A stretch of 64,000 nt of DNA from Amycolatopsis saalfeldensis (GTDB lineage: Bacteria > Actinomycetota > Actinomycetes > Mycobacteriales > Pseudonocardiaceae): NCBI RefSeq assembly GCF_900110575.1, contig NZ_FOEF01000004.1:62001-126000 (forward strand), read 5' to 3'. The stretch's first letter is position 1. Each line of letters opens with the position of its first letter. Positions 17,575-26,606 of this stretch are shown here, piece after piece. Made by a program: the position numbers and the translations under genes. The notes under the pieces were generated by a model, which was not told the DNA's origin, did no database searches, and saw only the letters and a list, made by a program, of their open reading frames with translations.

Positions 17575-18468
17575 TCAGGCCGAGCGCACGGCGGGCTCGA
17601 GCGTGTCCTCGCACCACTGCCGGAACGTGGTGGGGGTGTCGATCGCGTGCTGCGGGGTGCGGGTGACGCCCTGGTAGAGGCCGTTCTCGTTGGCGGTGAT
17701 CAGGTCGACCATGCTCTGGGCGATGCCCTCGGACATCCCGGAGTTGAGCAACCGGTCCCGGTAGGCGGGCATCGGGACCTGCTGGTACCGCACGGGCCGG
17801 CCGAGCGCCTCGGTGGCGATCCCGGCCATGTCCTCATGGGACAGATCCTCGGGCCCGAGCAACGGGATTTCCTCCTGGCCGGTCCACGTCGGGTCGAGCA
17901 GCAGCCTCGCGGCGACGGCGGCGATGTCGCGGACCGCGACGGCCGGATGGCGCCGGTCGCCGGAGAAGGCGCCGGAGAACAGGCCCTGCTCCTTGAGCAT
18001 CTCCTTCTGCCGCAACAAGTTGTCCATGAACCCGGGCAGGGCCAGCGCCCGGAACGCCACCCCGGTGCCGGCGATCAGGTCGTCCATGGCCAGCGCTCCG
18101 GTCCCGAGTCCGGCCCGGTCGGCGTACGGGGTGTGCCGGCCCAGGCTGCTGATGCTCACGACGCGCCGGACGCCCTGGCCGCGCAGGATTTCCGCGGCGG
18201 GGCGGGTGAATCCGGTGAAGGCCGCCACGGCGTCCGCGGCCTGGCGGTCGGGTGGGCACAGCCAGAACAGGGCGTCAGCGTCCTCGAGCGCGCGGGCGAC
18301 GACGTCCGCGTCACCGTGTGAGCCCTCGACGACCTCGGCCCGGTCGCGCACCTCGGCGGGCAGCTTTTCCTGGTCCCGCACGACAACCCGGACCGGCTGG
18401 CTGCTCTCGAGGACCTGCGCCAGCACGCGGCTGCCGATGTTTCCGGTGGGGGTGGTGATGACGATCAT
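17575..18468 (-). CDS. NmrA-like NAD(P)-binding protein
   Basis: The 297-aa protein starts at ATG 18468. It has an N-terminal Rossmann fold, but the glycine loop reads TPTGNIG (residues 6-12), so the first Gly is replaced by Thr. It continues with VVSISSLGRHT and ALPGFMDNLL, typical of NmrA/HSCARG-type proteins that bind NADP and often act as redox sensors or reductases. Its paralogue follows downstream. Whether it has catalytic activity is unclear. Confidence 0.8.
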   Translation of the reverse strand: MIVITTPTGNIGSRVLAQVLESSQPVRVVVRDQEKLPAEVRDRAEVVEGSHGDADVVARALEDADALFWLCPPDRQAADAVAAFTGFTRPAAEILRGQGVRRVVSISSLGRHTPYADRAGLGTGALAMDDLIAGTGVAFRALALPGFMDNLLRQKEMLKEQGLFSGAFSGDRRHPAVAVRDIAAVAARLLLDPTWTGQEEIPLLGPEDLSHEDMAGIATEALGRPVRYQQVPMPAYRDRLLNSGMSEGIAQSMVDLITANENGLYQGVTRTPQHAIDTPTTFRQWCEDTLEPAVRSA

Positions 18469-18750
18469 GGCCGCGCTCCGGTGGGGTCGGGGTTGAAGTA
18501 GACTCAACCGTACCGTTTACTTTTTTGCGACGCAAGAACGCCGGGTGTCGGACATGCGTATGTGTCTTGTCTGTACCCCGGGTCGTCACTGTCGGGCTGA
18601 GGGAGTCACCCGGTTCATGGGAGTTGCGGGGCCTGGTGGCCCGGGGCCGTGCCGATCGGCGATAGGGCTATGCGCCAAGGCTGGCACGACCACCAGCGCT
18701 ACACCGCCAGCTCAACACCCTCCACCAACAAGCCGCTTGACCTAGGGCGC
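18469..18750. other. Intergenic stretch with a possible transposase-tail remnant
   Basis: No gene of normal composition is seen in these 282 bp. An AT-richer segment near 18495-18535 (with TTTACTTTTTT) may carry the promoter of the upstream NmrA-like gene. Around 18665-18737 a + strand frame ending in LHRQLNTLHQQAA-stop resembles the C-terminus of a mobile-element transposase, but it is too short to assign. Confidence 0.25.
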
Positions 18751-19800
18751 TCAGGCGTGCGGCCGGACGCGCCGTCCGCGCAGGATCACGGCCAGCGGGG
18801 CGGCCAGCTGGCCCAGGTCGGTCCGCGGGTCTTCCGCGTACACCACGGCATCGGCCGGCGCGCCGGGTTCCAGGCCGCCGAGGCCGAGGAACTCGCGGGC
18901 CGACCAGGAGGCCGCGGCGAGGGCGTCGTGCGTGCGGATGCCGGTGCCCGCGAGCGCGCGGATCTCGTCGGCGATCAGCCCGTGCGGGTGGGAGTCCGTG
19001 CCGGCCAGGACGCGGACGCCGGCCTCGACCGCGGCCGCCACCAACGGCCCGAGCGCCTCGGTGCCGCCCAGCAGCCAGTCCTTGGCCGGGCCGTCCGGGC
19101 GGTCCCGCAAACCCGGCAGCATCCCCTGGAATCCCGACAAAGTCGGGGTCAGCGCGATGCCCTGGCGGGCCATGTCCGGCAGCAGCCCGGAATCCAGCCA
19201 CATGCCGTGCTCCACCGAATCGACGCCGGCCGCGACCGCCGCCGTGCTGCCGGCGGAATGCTGGGTGTGCACGGCGAGCCGGCCACCGGTCGCGTGCACC
19301 GCGTCGGCCGCGGCCTTGAGCACGTCGACGGGAACCGCCGCGTCTTCCGGGCCCCAGTCCGCGATGATCTTGGCCCACCCGCTGCGCGCGGCCTGCGCCG
19401 CCGCGACCGACGGCAGCTCGGCGTGGTCCACGCGGTTGCCCCAGCCGTCGAAGAACTGGCCGTGCTGTGCGAGCCACGGGCCGGCGTGCACCGCGCGCGG
19501 CAGGTCCGGGTCCTCGCCGAACCACGGCGGCGGGTCGCCTGCGAGCCCGGGCGAGCGGATCAGGGTGACCCCGGCGTCGACGTGCCGGAGCAGGTCCTCG
19601 CGCAGCACCCCGTCGTCCAGCGGGTCGCCGGGTGACGTGGCGCCGGGGTGGGTGTGCGCGTCGACCAGTCCCGGCAGCAGCCAGCCCTCGGCTGCCAGTT
19701 CGGCATTCGGCACGGGATCGGTGGTCCAGCGGTCGCCGTCGGCGTACAGGTCGACGAATTCGCCGTGCGGCAGGGCGTAACCCCGGATCCGTAACACCAT
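18751..19800 (-). CDS. Amidohydrolase-family hydrolase
   Basis: This 349-aa metal-dependent amidohydrolase has HTH (His49, His51) in LVDAHTHPG, a Lys in WAKIIADW near 144, HTQHS, VEHGMW and GTDSHPHG. Together these form the usual metal-ligand set of the imidazolonepropionase-like branch. Apart from fold family it is not close to the amidohydrolase at 8670. It is a single gene on its strand, close to the cupin gene. The substrate is unknown. Confidence 0.87.
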   Translation of the reverse strand: MVLRIRGYALPHGEFVDLYADGDRWTTDPVPNAELAAEGWLLPGLVDAHTHPGATSPGDPLDDGVLREDLLRHVDAGVTLIRSPGLAGDPPPWFGEDPDLPRAVHAGPWLAQHGQFFDGWGNRVDHAELPSVAAAQAARSGWAKIIADWGPEDAAVPVDVLKAAADAVHATGGRLAVHTQHSAGSTAAVAAGVDSVEHGMWLDSGLLPDMARQGIALTPTLSGFQGMLPGLRDRPDGPAKDWLLGGTEALGPLVAAAVEAGVRVLAGTDSHPHGLIADEIRALAGTGIRTHDALAAASWSAREFLGLGGLEPGAPADAVVYAEDPRTDLGQLAAPLAVILRGRRVRPHA

Positions 19801-19861
19801 GACCGACCCCCGTCTCGTCCGGCTCGACCGTACCGGATTCCGTTGGCCGGTCAGGCGGATT

Positions 19862-20329
19862 TCACCGGGGCGGGCCGAGGATGACGTTCCCGAACCGCTC
19901 CGCGGCCTCGGCCATGCGCTCGGGGGAGATCTCGAAGCCGTCCGGACGCGGGGTCGCCCGATCGCGCCCGGCGTGGCGGAACATGCCCTCGATGCCGGCC
20001 GGGGTGTTGATCATCAGCAGGTCCGCCTTCGCCGACGTGATCCGGTAGGCGTGCGGGATGTTCTTGGGCAGGAACACAATCCCGCCCTCCTGCAGCTCGT
20101 GCTCTTCTTCGCCGACCCAGACCAGCGCGGTGCCGCCGATGAGCATGAAGACCTCGTCCTCGCGCGTGTGCTTGTGGAACGGCGGCGCTTCGCCCCGGCT
20201 GACGTCGAAGCGGCCGATCATCAGCCGGCCGCCGGTGGCCGCGCCGTCGAGCAGCATCGACAGCGTGCCGCCGTCGAGCCATTCGAGCTTCTGCTGCTGC
20301 TCGGGCTGGGCGAGGTAGGCCATGCTCAT
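19862..20329 (-). CDS. Cupin-domain protein (quercetinase-like)
   Basis: The 155-aa protein is a single cupin barrel: PPFHKHTREDEVFMLIGG (residues about 48-65) supplies the first metal-binding motif, and PKNIPHAYRITSAKADLLMI (about 90-110) the second. This matches small quercetin-dioxygenase-like cupins, which bind a divalent metal. It begins at ATG 20329, touching the end of a decayed esterase gene on the same strand. Confidence 0.82.
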   Translation of the reverse strand: MSMAYLAQPEQQQKLEWLDGGTLSMLLDGAATGGRLMIGRFDVSRGEAPPFHKHTREDEVFMLIGGTALVWVGEEEHELQEGGIVFLPKNIPHAYRITSAKADLLMINTPAGIEGMFRHAGRDRATPRPDGFEISPERMAEAAERFGNVILGPPR

Positions 20330-20703
20330 CTGCGGCTCCGTTCGGTCGGGTGCAGGTGGAATTCGACGTCGACCCCGGGTACGGCGAGACGCCGGAGCCG
20401 CCGATCCGGTCGCCGAGCACGGGGAAGACGAGGATCTGCCGTGCTATCGCGGGGCCGCCCCGGTCCCGGGCCGGCAACGCGACCGCCGCGGCCAGCCCGC
20501 CGCCCATCATGGCGATCCGGGCGGGGTCGGCCCCCAGCCCGGCCGCGTGCTCGTGCAGCCAGGTCGCGGACACGCAGCAGGATCTTCGCGCCATCTTCGG
20601 CCACTGCGGGGAAATCCGTGGTGACGACGTCGGCGGGAACGGGCTGGAAGCCGACCATCGGCGCCAGGATCGCGCCGAGCTGTGGATCGACGGTGAACGT
20701 CAC
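20326..20703 (-). pseudogene. Decayed alpha/beta-hydrolase (hormone-sensitive-lipase type)
   Basis: Fragments of one esterase lie in two frames. An N-terminal piece from GTG 20703 (TFTVDPQLGAILAPMV...) is followed after a frame change by WLHEHAAGLGADPARIAMMGGGLAAAV and ARDRGGPAIARQILVFPVLGDR, then by a C-terminal VDVEFHLHP. The HGGG oxyanion region is missing. The nucleophile elbow, normally GxSAGG, reads GGGLA, so the serine is gone. The remains span about 380 bp against about 930 bp for the family. The palindrome at 20741 once controlled this gene or still controls the TetR beyond it. Confidence 0.7.
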
Positions 20704-20740
20704 GGTGGGGTCTGCTCCGTTCGACAGGGCCCGGCAATAA

Positions 20741-20758
20741 GCGGACGATATCGTCCGC
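20741..20758. promoter_or_regulatory. Perfect 18-bp palindrome, TetR operator candidate
   Basis: GCGGACGATATCGTCCGC is a perfect palindrome in the gap between the decayed hydrolase and the divergent TetR gene. Length, symmetry and position fit a TetR autoregulatory operator. Confidence 0.65.
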
Positions 20759-20806
20759 CTAAGCGCGATGTCAACGGCAAGCGCCGCGGCTGTCATCATC
20801 AGGTCC

Positions 20807-21391
20807 ATGGGTGAGGAGAACGGCAACGAGGCCGTCCGCCGGCGGGGGCTGCGACGGGACGCGGCCGACAACCGCGAGCGGGTACTGGCGGCGGCGGCCG
20901 CCGCGGTGCGCCGGGAAGGCACCGCGGTCCCGATGGCGACCGTCGCGGCGGATGCCGGGGTCGGGGTCGGCACCGTCTACCGGCACTACCCCTCACGCGA
21001 GGCGCTGCTCGGCGCGCTGACCCACCGGTCCTTCCGGCTGGTGCTCGACGCCGCCCGCAGCGCCGCGGGCCTCGACGCGTCCGCCATCGAAGGGATCCGC
21101 TCGTTCCTGGGCCGGACCATCGAGCACGGCGCGGATCTCGTGCTGCCGCTGCACGGCGGCCCGGCCACGATCGACGAGGCCGCGGTCTCACTGCGCGACG
21201 AGGTCCACCGGACGCTGGGCTCGATGCTGGAGCGCGGCCGCCGCGACGGCACGATCCGGCCCGGCGTCCGTACCGCGGACCTGGTCGTGTTCGGCGCGCT
21301 CCTGGCCCAGCGCCTGCCGCACGTCGAGGACTGGGAAACGGTCGCGCACCGGCAGGCCGACATCTACGTGGCGGGTCTCGCCGCGGTCTGA
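20807..21391 (+). CDS. TetR-family regulator
   Basis: This TetR protein (194 aa from ATG 20807; 207 aa if translated from GTG 20768) carries the HTH ATVAADAGVGVGTVYRHYPSREALLGAL at about residues 40-68. The inducer domain is of the common AcrR type. It lies downstream of a perfect palindrome and divergent from a decayed esterase and the cupin, which suggests it regulates that unit. Confidence 0.83.
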   Translation: MGEENGNEAVRRRGLRRDAADNRERVLAAAAAAVRREGTAVPMATVAADAGVGVGTVYRHYPSREALLGALTHRSFRLVLDAARSAAGLDASAIEGIRSFLGRTIEHGADLVLPLHGGPATIDEAAVSLRDEVHRTLGSMLERGRRDGTIRPGVRTADLVVFGALLAQRLPHVEDWETVAHRQADIYVAGLAAV

Positions 21392-21685
21392 CCGGTTGGT
21401 CCACAATGGACCGGCTTCCCGCCTGTCGCGGCCGGGCAGGGAAACGGTGCTGTGGCGCGACAACTCAGTCCACATTGGCCACCACGACGTGCACCGCCGG
21501 GCTCGGGTCCCCGCCCGGCGGCCGGTGGACGACGACGCGCGCCGGGGCGATCGAGGTCGGCACCGTCAGCTCAAGGGTGAGGTGGCCGCCACGCATGAGC
21601 CGGCCGGGGAAGTCAAGCGCTGGAAGGCTTTCGCGGCCGGCGCGGGCCGGGCCAGGAGGGACCCGCGGCTCCCTTCGGTGGCCGG
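21392..21685. other. Intergenic region between TetR and LexA
   Basis: The 294 bp hold no convincing complete gene. A - strand frame at 21465-21596 (43 codons, MRGGHLTLELTVPT...VVVANVD) has protein-like composition and may be the tail of a lost gene. An exact copy of the dispersed palindrome GTCCACAATGGAC lies at 21399-21411. Confidence 0.3.
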
Positions 21686-22342
21686 TCAGACGCTGCGCAG
21701 CACCGAGACCACGGTGCCGATGACCACGGCCCGGTCGCCGTCGATCACGTCGTAGGCCGGGTTGCGTGGTTCGAGGTACACGTGGCCGCCGCGGCGGCGG
21801 TACACCTTGACGGTGGCCTCCTCGTCGATCATCGCGGCGACGATCTGGCCCGAGTGGGCCTCCGACTGCTGGCGCACGACGACGATGTCGCCGTCGCAGA
21901 TCGCGGCGTCGACCATCGAGTCGCCGCGCACGCGCAGGCCGAAGACGGTGCCCCGCCCGGTGAGCCCGCGCGGGAGGGTGAGGACGTCGTCGACGTGCTC
22001 CTCGGCCGAGATCGGCGTGCCCGCGGCGATGTGGCCGACCACGGGCACCGGCACCGAGTCGCCGGACTGCTCCCGTTCCGGGGCCCCGTCCAGGAACAGC
22101 CGCACGTCGATCGGCCGGGACATCGAGGTGCCGCGCCGCAGGAATCCCTTGTCCTCCAGGCTGGCCAGGTGCTTCGACACCGAGGACGACGACCGCAGCC
22201 CGACCGCGTCGCCGATCTCGCGGGTGCTGGGCGAGTACCCGTGCCGGACCACCCAGTCCCGGATCGTCACCAGGATGCGCTGCTGGCGTTCGGGCAGTGC
22301 GGCGGCGTCCAGGTGGTCGAAGGTGTCGTCGTAGGTGGTCAC
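21686..22342 (-). CDS. LexA-type SOS repressor / self-cleaving S24 protein
   Basis: From GTG 22342 the protein has 218 residues. A winged HTH is at about 15-75 ([35 protein letters not shown]). The autocleavage bond is Ala107-Gly108 in HIAAGTP, with nucleophile Ser142 in RGDSM and general base Lys179 in ATVKVY. All residues needed for RecA-stimulated self-cleavage are present. An in-frame ATG at 22456 would add 38 residues, so the start is uncertain. A CGAAC half-site lies near 22486, but I see no full CGAAC-N4-GTTCG box. It may be a secondary LexA paralogue. Confidence 0.83.
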   Translation of the reverse strand: MTTYDDTFDHLDAAALPERQQRILVTIRDWVVRHGYSPSTREIGDAVGLRSSSSVSKHLASLEDKGFLRRGTSMSRPIDVRLFLDGAPEREQSGDSVPVPVVGHIAAGTPISAEEHVDDVLTLPRGLTGRGTVFGLRVRGDSMVDAAICDGDIVVVRQQSEAHSGQIVAAMIDEEATVKVYRRRGGHVYLEPRNPAYDVIDGDRAVVIGTVVSVLRSV

Positions 22343-22529
22343 CCGCGGAATCGTAGAGCCCGCCGGCCGCGATCCCGGCAGCGGCACGCGGGCCGCCGCC
22401 AATCGGCTCGGCGACGCCGCCCCAAGCGGTGTCCCCTCGGCCGCGAAGCGTTCCACGCCCAGCCCGGACGCTGTGATAGTTTAGATCGAACTGGGGCTTA
22501 TGTGCTAATGCAAACGGGCACCGGTCGAC

Positions 22530-22603
22530 GGGGCGGTAGCTCAGTTGGTTAGAGCAGGGGACTCATAATCCCTTGGCCGTCGGTTCGAGCCCGACCCGCC
22601 CCA
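22530..22603 (+). tRNA. tRNA-Met (anticodon CAT)
   Basis: A complete cloverleaf can be drawn. The acceptor stem GGGGCGG (22530-22536) pairs with CCGCCCC (22596-22602). The D arm is GCTCAGTTGGTTAGAGC, the anticodon loop is CTCATAA, and the T arm is GTCGGTTCGAGCCCGAC. Discriminator A is at 22603 and no CCA is encoded. The CAT anticodon with an ordinary acceptor stem points to elongator Met, although an Ile(CAT) isoacceptor cannot be excluded by eye. Its 3' end is duplicated at 24021-24039. Confidence 0.92.
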
Positions 22604-22604
22604 C
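22586..22604. repeat. attL-like direct repeat (tRNA 3' end)
   Basis: The 19-bp sequence covers part of the T arm and the 3' acceptor strand of tRNA-Met. Its exact copy is at 24021-24039. Confidence 0.7.
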
Positions 22605-22732
22605 TACCTGCGATTTCGACATCAGAGCATCCCGTGCGTCGCTCGATCAGCAAGGGGCGAGCCGGCCCAGCACGGCATACGCTTCCGCTATAGACGCGAG
22701 AACTCGGCTTCCGGCACTGGGTGGACCTGTAG

Positions 22733-23390
22733 GAGCTGCTGCCGGACTGGAGGCGGCATCCGAGGGCCAAGAACACGATCGACTCGTACTTTCGGGTGGC
22801 GACCGAGTTCGTCGGCTACCTCTTCGCGCAAGGCATGCCAACGGCCGCTTCGGCGGTCAGCCGGGAGCACGTCGAGCACTGCTTCGTCCACGTGCAGGAG
22901 CGGTCGCGGCGAACATCGCCGAGCACTACCGGACGCTGCAACAGCTCCGGCGGTGGCTGGTAGACGTCGAGGGCGAGATCGTCGTGTCGCCGATGGCGAA
23001 GACATCGGCGACAGCGGTGCCGGAGCAGCCGTCCGACGTGCTGGCCGAGGATCAGCTGAAAGCATTGCTGGACACCACGAAGGGCCGCACGTCCTCGGAA
23101 ACGGGCGGCGCGGGCGCGCCACCTGTATGCGAACCAATCGGACGCAATGTGGTTGGGTCGCAAGGGAAGACTGACGGCCAACGGAATCCGGCAGCTGTTC
23201 AGCCACCGCGCGGACAATGCGAAGGTGCCGCACGCGTATCCGCGCCGGTTCCGACAGACGTTCGCGCCGGTGGCCCGCCGAGCCGGCCAGGGGCAGGACC
23301 TGATGCGGCTGACGAGCCAGCGGTCGCGCGAGATGCTGGGCCGCTACGGGGCTTCGGCGGCCGAGGAGCCTGTCGCGCCGACTGGGTGGA
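22733..23390 (+). pseudogene. Tyrosine-family site-specific integrase, frameshifted and deleted
   Basis: Three pieces in different frames align in order with actinobacterial phage-type integrases. The first (about 22733-22905) has ...KNTIDSYFRVATEFVGYL, the SAM-like core-binding domain. The second (about 22908-23105) has EHYRTLQQLRRWLVD and PSDVLAEDQLKALLDTTKG. The third (about 23125-23390) has PHAYPRRFRQTFAPVARRAG and DLMRLTSQRSREMLGRYG, the catalytic C-terminus. The middle of the catalytic domain with the first active-site Arg is missing, and the usual HxLRHT box reads YPRRFRQT. It is not functional. It lies 130 bp from the tRNA. Confidence 0.75.
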
Positions 23391-23435
23391 CGGGTCGCGG
23401 GGCCGGGCCGGTGCGCGTCGCGAGCCGAGCCGCAT

Positions 23436-23580
23436 TTCGGCTACCTGACAGAGATCTCGGACGAGGCCGGGGTAGATCCCGACGTCGTCGGGATCGCTGG
23501 TGGTGATCTCGGTGTGCAGCACCTCGATGCTGAGCAGTTCGTCATCGAACAGCCAGAACTCGTGGCGCGGAGAGCCCGGT
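23436..23580 (-). pseudogene. Fragment resembling the C-terminus of a DUF5753/XRE-type regulator
   Basis: On the - strand, HEFWLFDDELLSIEVLHTE and TSDPDDVGIYPGLVRDLCQVAE form a coherent domain end of the kind found in actinobacterial helix-turn-helix proteins with a DUF5753 tail. The N-terminal half and the HTH are absent. The similarity is judged from memory of the family pattern and is tentative. Confidence 0.35.
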
Positions 23581-23693
23581 AGCTCCGCGGCGGGCGCCGA
23601 CCTGCGCAGTGTGCAGGTAAGAAGGCGACCAGGCTCGCGTCACACTGCTGCGTGTGCTCGGCGACATCGCCCCGACCGACTGACCGGGATCGG

Positions 23694-23882
23694 TCAGAGC
23701 AGTTGCGCCTGCACCGCGTACATCGCGTCCTTGAGTGCCACGAACTCGGCGTTCGACTTCTTCAGGAACAGCAGAGCGTTCTCGTCGGTGCCAGTCTTCT
23801 TCGATCGATGTGCCGGCATTGCGCGCCGCTCCTGGGCGCCAGGCACCGTGAACTCGATCCGCCCCTGGAACAACGCCGTCAC
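23694..23882 (-). CDS. Small hypothetical ORF inside the decayed element, 62 aa
   Basis: A 62-codon ATG frame encodes a lysine- and alanine-rich peptide with a plausible C-terminal helix (NAEFVALKDAMYAVQAQLL). Base use is less GC-biased than in the flanking genes. No family is recognised and no ribosome site stands out. It could be a remnant of a larger gene of the integrated element. Confidence 0.3.
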   Translation of the reverse strand: MTALFQGRIEFTVPGAQERRAMPAHRSKKTGTDENALLFLKKSNAEFVALKDAMYAVQAQLL

Positions 23883-24020
23883 TGGCTTGAAGTTGATCGC
23901 TGAGATGTTCTTGACGTGGTCGCGGTGATGGTGGTCATCCCGGTCCCCTTCCTGGTCGTCCGGGAGTCGCGGTCCATGGTGCTCGCGTTACCCGAGGGGG
24001 TGCGGGTAGCCCTCGGCGTC

Positions 24021-24039
24021 CGAGCCCGACCCGCCCCAC
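24021..24039. repeat. attR-like direct repeat of the tRNA-Met 3' end
   Basis: An exact 19-bp match to 22586-22604; flanking bases differ on both sides. Past it, at about 24061-24190, a + strand fragment with MVEWWNRSLE and, in another frame, AFDGRLVAGRE-stop looks like the tail of another broken gene. Confidence 0.7.
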
Positions 24040-24196
24040 CTGTCATACCTCCGGCGGCGGTCATGGGCTGAGCGGGCCATCTCCACCATTACCGGCGAGG
24101 TCGTCGACGGCATGGTCGAGTGGTGGAACCGGTCGCTGGAAATCTGTGTTAAACGCCTTCGACGGTCGCCTGGTCGCCGGGCGCGAGTAGATCACT

Positions 24197-24889
24197 TCAA
24201 CCCGAGCCGCACCGCTCGTTTGACAGACCCCGCCTCAGGGTCGGTGCGGTGGTGAGGATCCAGGCGAAGAGCAGTGCGGGCACCACTGTGATCAGGGGAC
24301 CTTCCAGGGAGAGAATGCCCCGTGGGGTCACGAGTGACACGAGCAGCAGGATATGCGCGGCGGCCGTGAGAATGGCGAGGTCGCCAGTGGGCCGTGGTAG
24401 TCGTTTGGTGGTGAAAACGACCGTGGCATACGCGCCCAGTGCGACGGCGGCGGGCATGCCGGACATGGCCAGCAGGGCGAATGTGAGGTCGTAAAGGAGT
24501 TGTGCCGTGGCGGGGGCAGGCGTCCGATAGGCGAGGACGAAAGAGCTGGTGAATCCGGCCAGCAGCAACAGGACCATGCCGCTGAAGGCCACGCCGAACA
24601 GGCTTGTGGCAAGGGTGTCCGAGGCCGACACGCGGCGGAGTCGAAGCCAGGCCGCGCCGCCGAAGATCAGCCAGAGGGTGACTCCGGCGGTGTCGAGGGC
24701 CAGGGTTGCGCGCAGGGCGGCTTGCTGGTCGACGACGAACCGGGCGACCTCCGGTCCGGACGCGGAGGTCGAGGGCATCTGCCAGATGGGCACCAGAAGG
24801 TTGCTGGCCACCGGGAGCAGGACCCCCGAGACGCTGGCGATCACGCCGGCGTTGATCCGCCGGATTCCAGTTCGGCTCTGCGCGGTCAT
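24197..24889 (-). CDS. Membrane protein, DUF4386-like
   Basis: The 230-aa protein has six or seven hydrophobic segments, beginning NAGVIASVSGVLLPVASNLL and ending GPLITVVPALLFAWILTT. The pattern is that of small actinobacterial integral membrane proteins of the DUF4386 type, whose function is unknown. A TetR gene is divergent and the two share an inverted-repeat operator region, so expression is probably inducible. Confidence 0.72.
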   Translation of the reverse strand: MTAQSRTGIRRINAGVIASVSGVLLPVASNLLVPIWQMPSTSASGPEVARFVVDQQAALRATLALDTAGVTLWLIFGGAAWLRLRRVSASDTLATSLFGVAFSGMVLLLLAGFTSSFVLAYRTPAPATAQLLYDLTFALLAMSGMPAAVALGAYATVVFTTKRLPRPTGDLAILTAAAHILLLVSLVTPRGILSLEGPLITVVPALLFAWILTTAPTLRRGLSNERCGSG

Positions 24890-24906
24890 CGGTGCCCCCA
24901 GCCGCT

Positions 24907-24958
24907 ATCTAGACGTTGGCTAGTTTACGAGGCGGCGGCATCTTGTCAACGCCTAGAT
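24907..24958. promoter_or_regulatory. Widely spaced inverted repeat between membrane protein and TetR
   Basis: ATCTAGACGTTG (24907-24918) and CAACGCCTAGAT (24947-24958) are inverted copies matching at 11 of 12 positions with 28 bp between. They bracket the likely start points of the divergent genes. They could be two half-operators for the TetR protein encoded at 24977. Confidence 0.5.
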
Positions 24959-24976
24959 GCCGGTAGCGTTTGCCTC

Positions 24977-25588
24977 ATGGCGAGCGACGCACCCAAGCCC
25001 TACCACCACGGAAATCTGCGCCAGGCCTTGATCGACGCCGCGGTCGCCGAGGTCGAAGCGGTGGGGCCCGCCGCGTTGAGCATGCGCGAGATCGCCCGGC
25101 GAGCCGGGGTTTCGCACGGAGCCCCGGCCCACCACTTCCGTGACAAAGCGGGGGTCTTCACCGCCATCGCCACCGAAGCGTTCCGGCTGGCCGGCCAGAC
25201 CATCGGACCGGTCGCCCACGGGCCGTACGGCTTCCTCGACGGTGGCAACGCCTACATCGGCTTCGCGCTGGCACACCCCGGCCACTTCGCCGTCATGCTG
25301 CGGCCGGACCTCTACCACGACGACGACCCCGAACTGTCGCTCGCGCGCGACGAGGCGTTCCAGATCCTCTACGGCAGTGCAGGCAACCTCGACGGGCTAC
25401 CACCAGGCGCCGACGTCACCGGCGTGGTGCTCGCCGGGTGGTCGTTCGCCCACGGCTTCGCGACGCTTTGGCTCAACGGCAACCTCGAAGGCCGGCTCGG
25501 ACCGACCCCGGCCGACGTCGCCGGCCAGCTCCGCGACGGCCTCGTCCGCCTCGGCCGCGCCCTGGAACGACAACGCGGCGACCAGTAG
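24977..25588 (+). CDS. TetR-family regulator with WHG-type C-terminal domain
   Basis: The 203-aa TetR protein starts PKPYHHGNLRQALIDAAV, an N-terminus typical of the WHG-domain group. The HTH follows with MREIARRAGVSHGAPAHHFRDK (about 36-57). The C-terminal part (LAGWSFAHGFATLWLNGNLEG) carries the Trp/His/Gly pattern of that group. It is divergent from the membrane protein and 79 bp upstream of an SDR gene on the same strand, so it may control both. Confidence 0.87.
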   Translation: MASDAPKPYHHGNLRQALIDAAVAEVEAVGPAALSMREIARRAGVSHGAPAHHFRDKAGVFTAIATEAFRLAGQTIGPVAHGPYGFLDGGNAYIGFALAHPGHFAVMLRPDLYHDDDPELSLARDEAFQILYGSAGNLDGLPPGADVTGVVLAGWSFAHGFATLWLNGNLEGRLGPTPADVAGQLRDGLVRLGRALERQRGDQ

Positions 25589-25667
25589 CGACGAACCTCC
25601 GGAGTTGCCGCCGAGCGCGCGGGCCGGGCGTCGACCCGGGCGGGCGCTTAAGCTGGCGATCGTGACG

Positions 25668-26558
<891 letters not shown>

Positions 26559-26606
26559 CCGACCGGACGGAACGGCGTGGCCAAGTAAACGCCAGCGAGC
26601 CGGTCG

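Larger units (their letters stand above)
22586..24039. mobile_element. Decayed integrative element in the tRNA-Met gene
   Basis: The 3' end of the tRNA (22586-22604, CGAGCCCGACCCGCCCCAC) is repeated exactly at 24021-24039, as attL/attR copies of an integrated element would be. Between them lie a broken tyrosine-recombinase gene reading away from the tRNA, a fragment resembling the C-terminus of a DUF5753-type regulator, and no intact gene of normal length. The 1.45 kb is far too small for a working element, so most of it has been deleted. Confidence 0.7.

Noticed and set aside
18660..18737. Possible transposase remnant (LHRQLNTLHQQAA)
   Set aside because: Too short, with no inverted repeats or target duplication visible; kept only as a note in the intergenic entry.
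23879..24064. 61-codon - strand ORF rich in Thr, Arg and Gly
   Set aside because: Low-complexity composition, no ribosome site and overlap with the att repeat; not supported as a gene.
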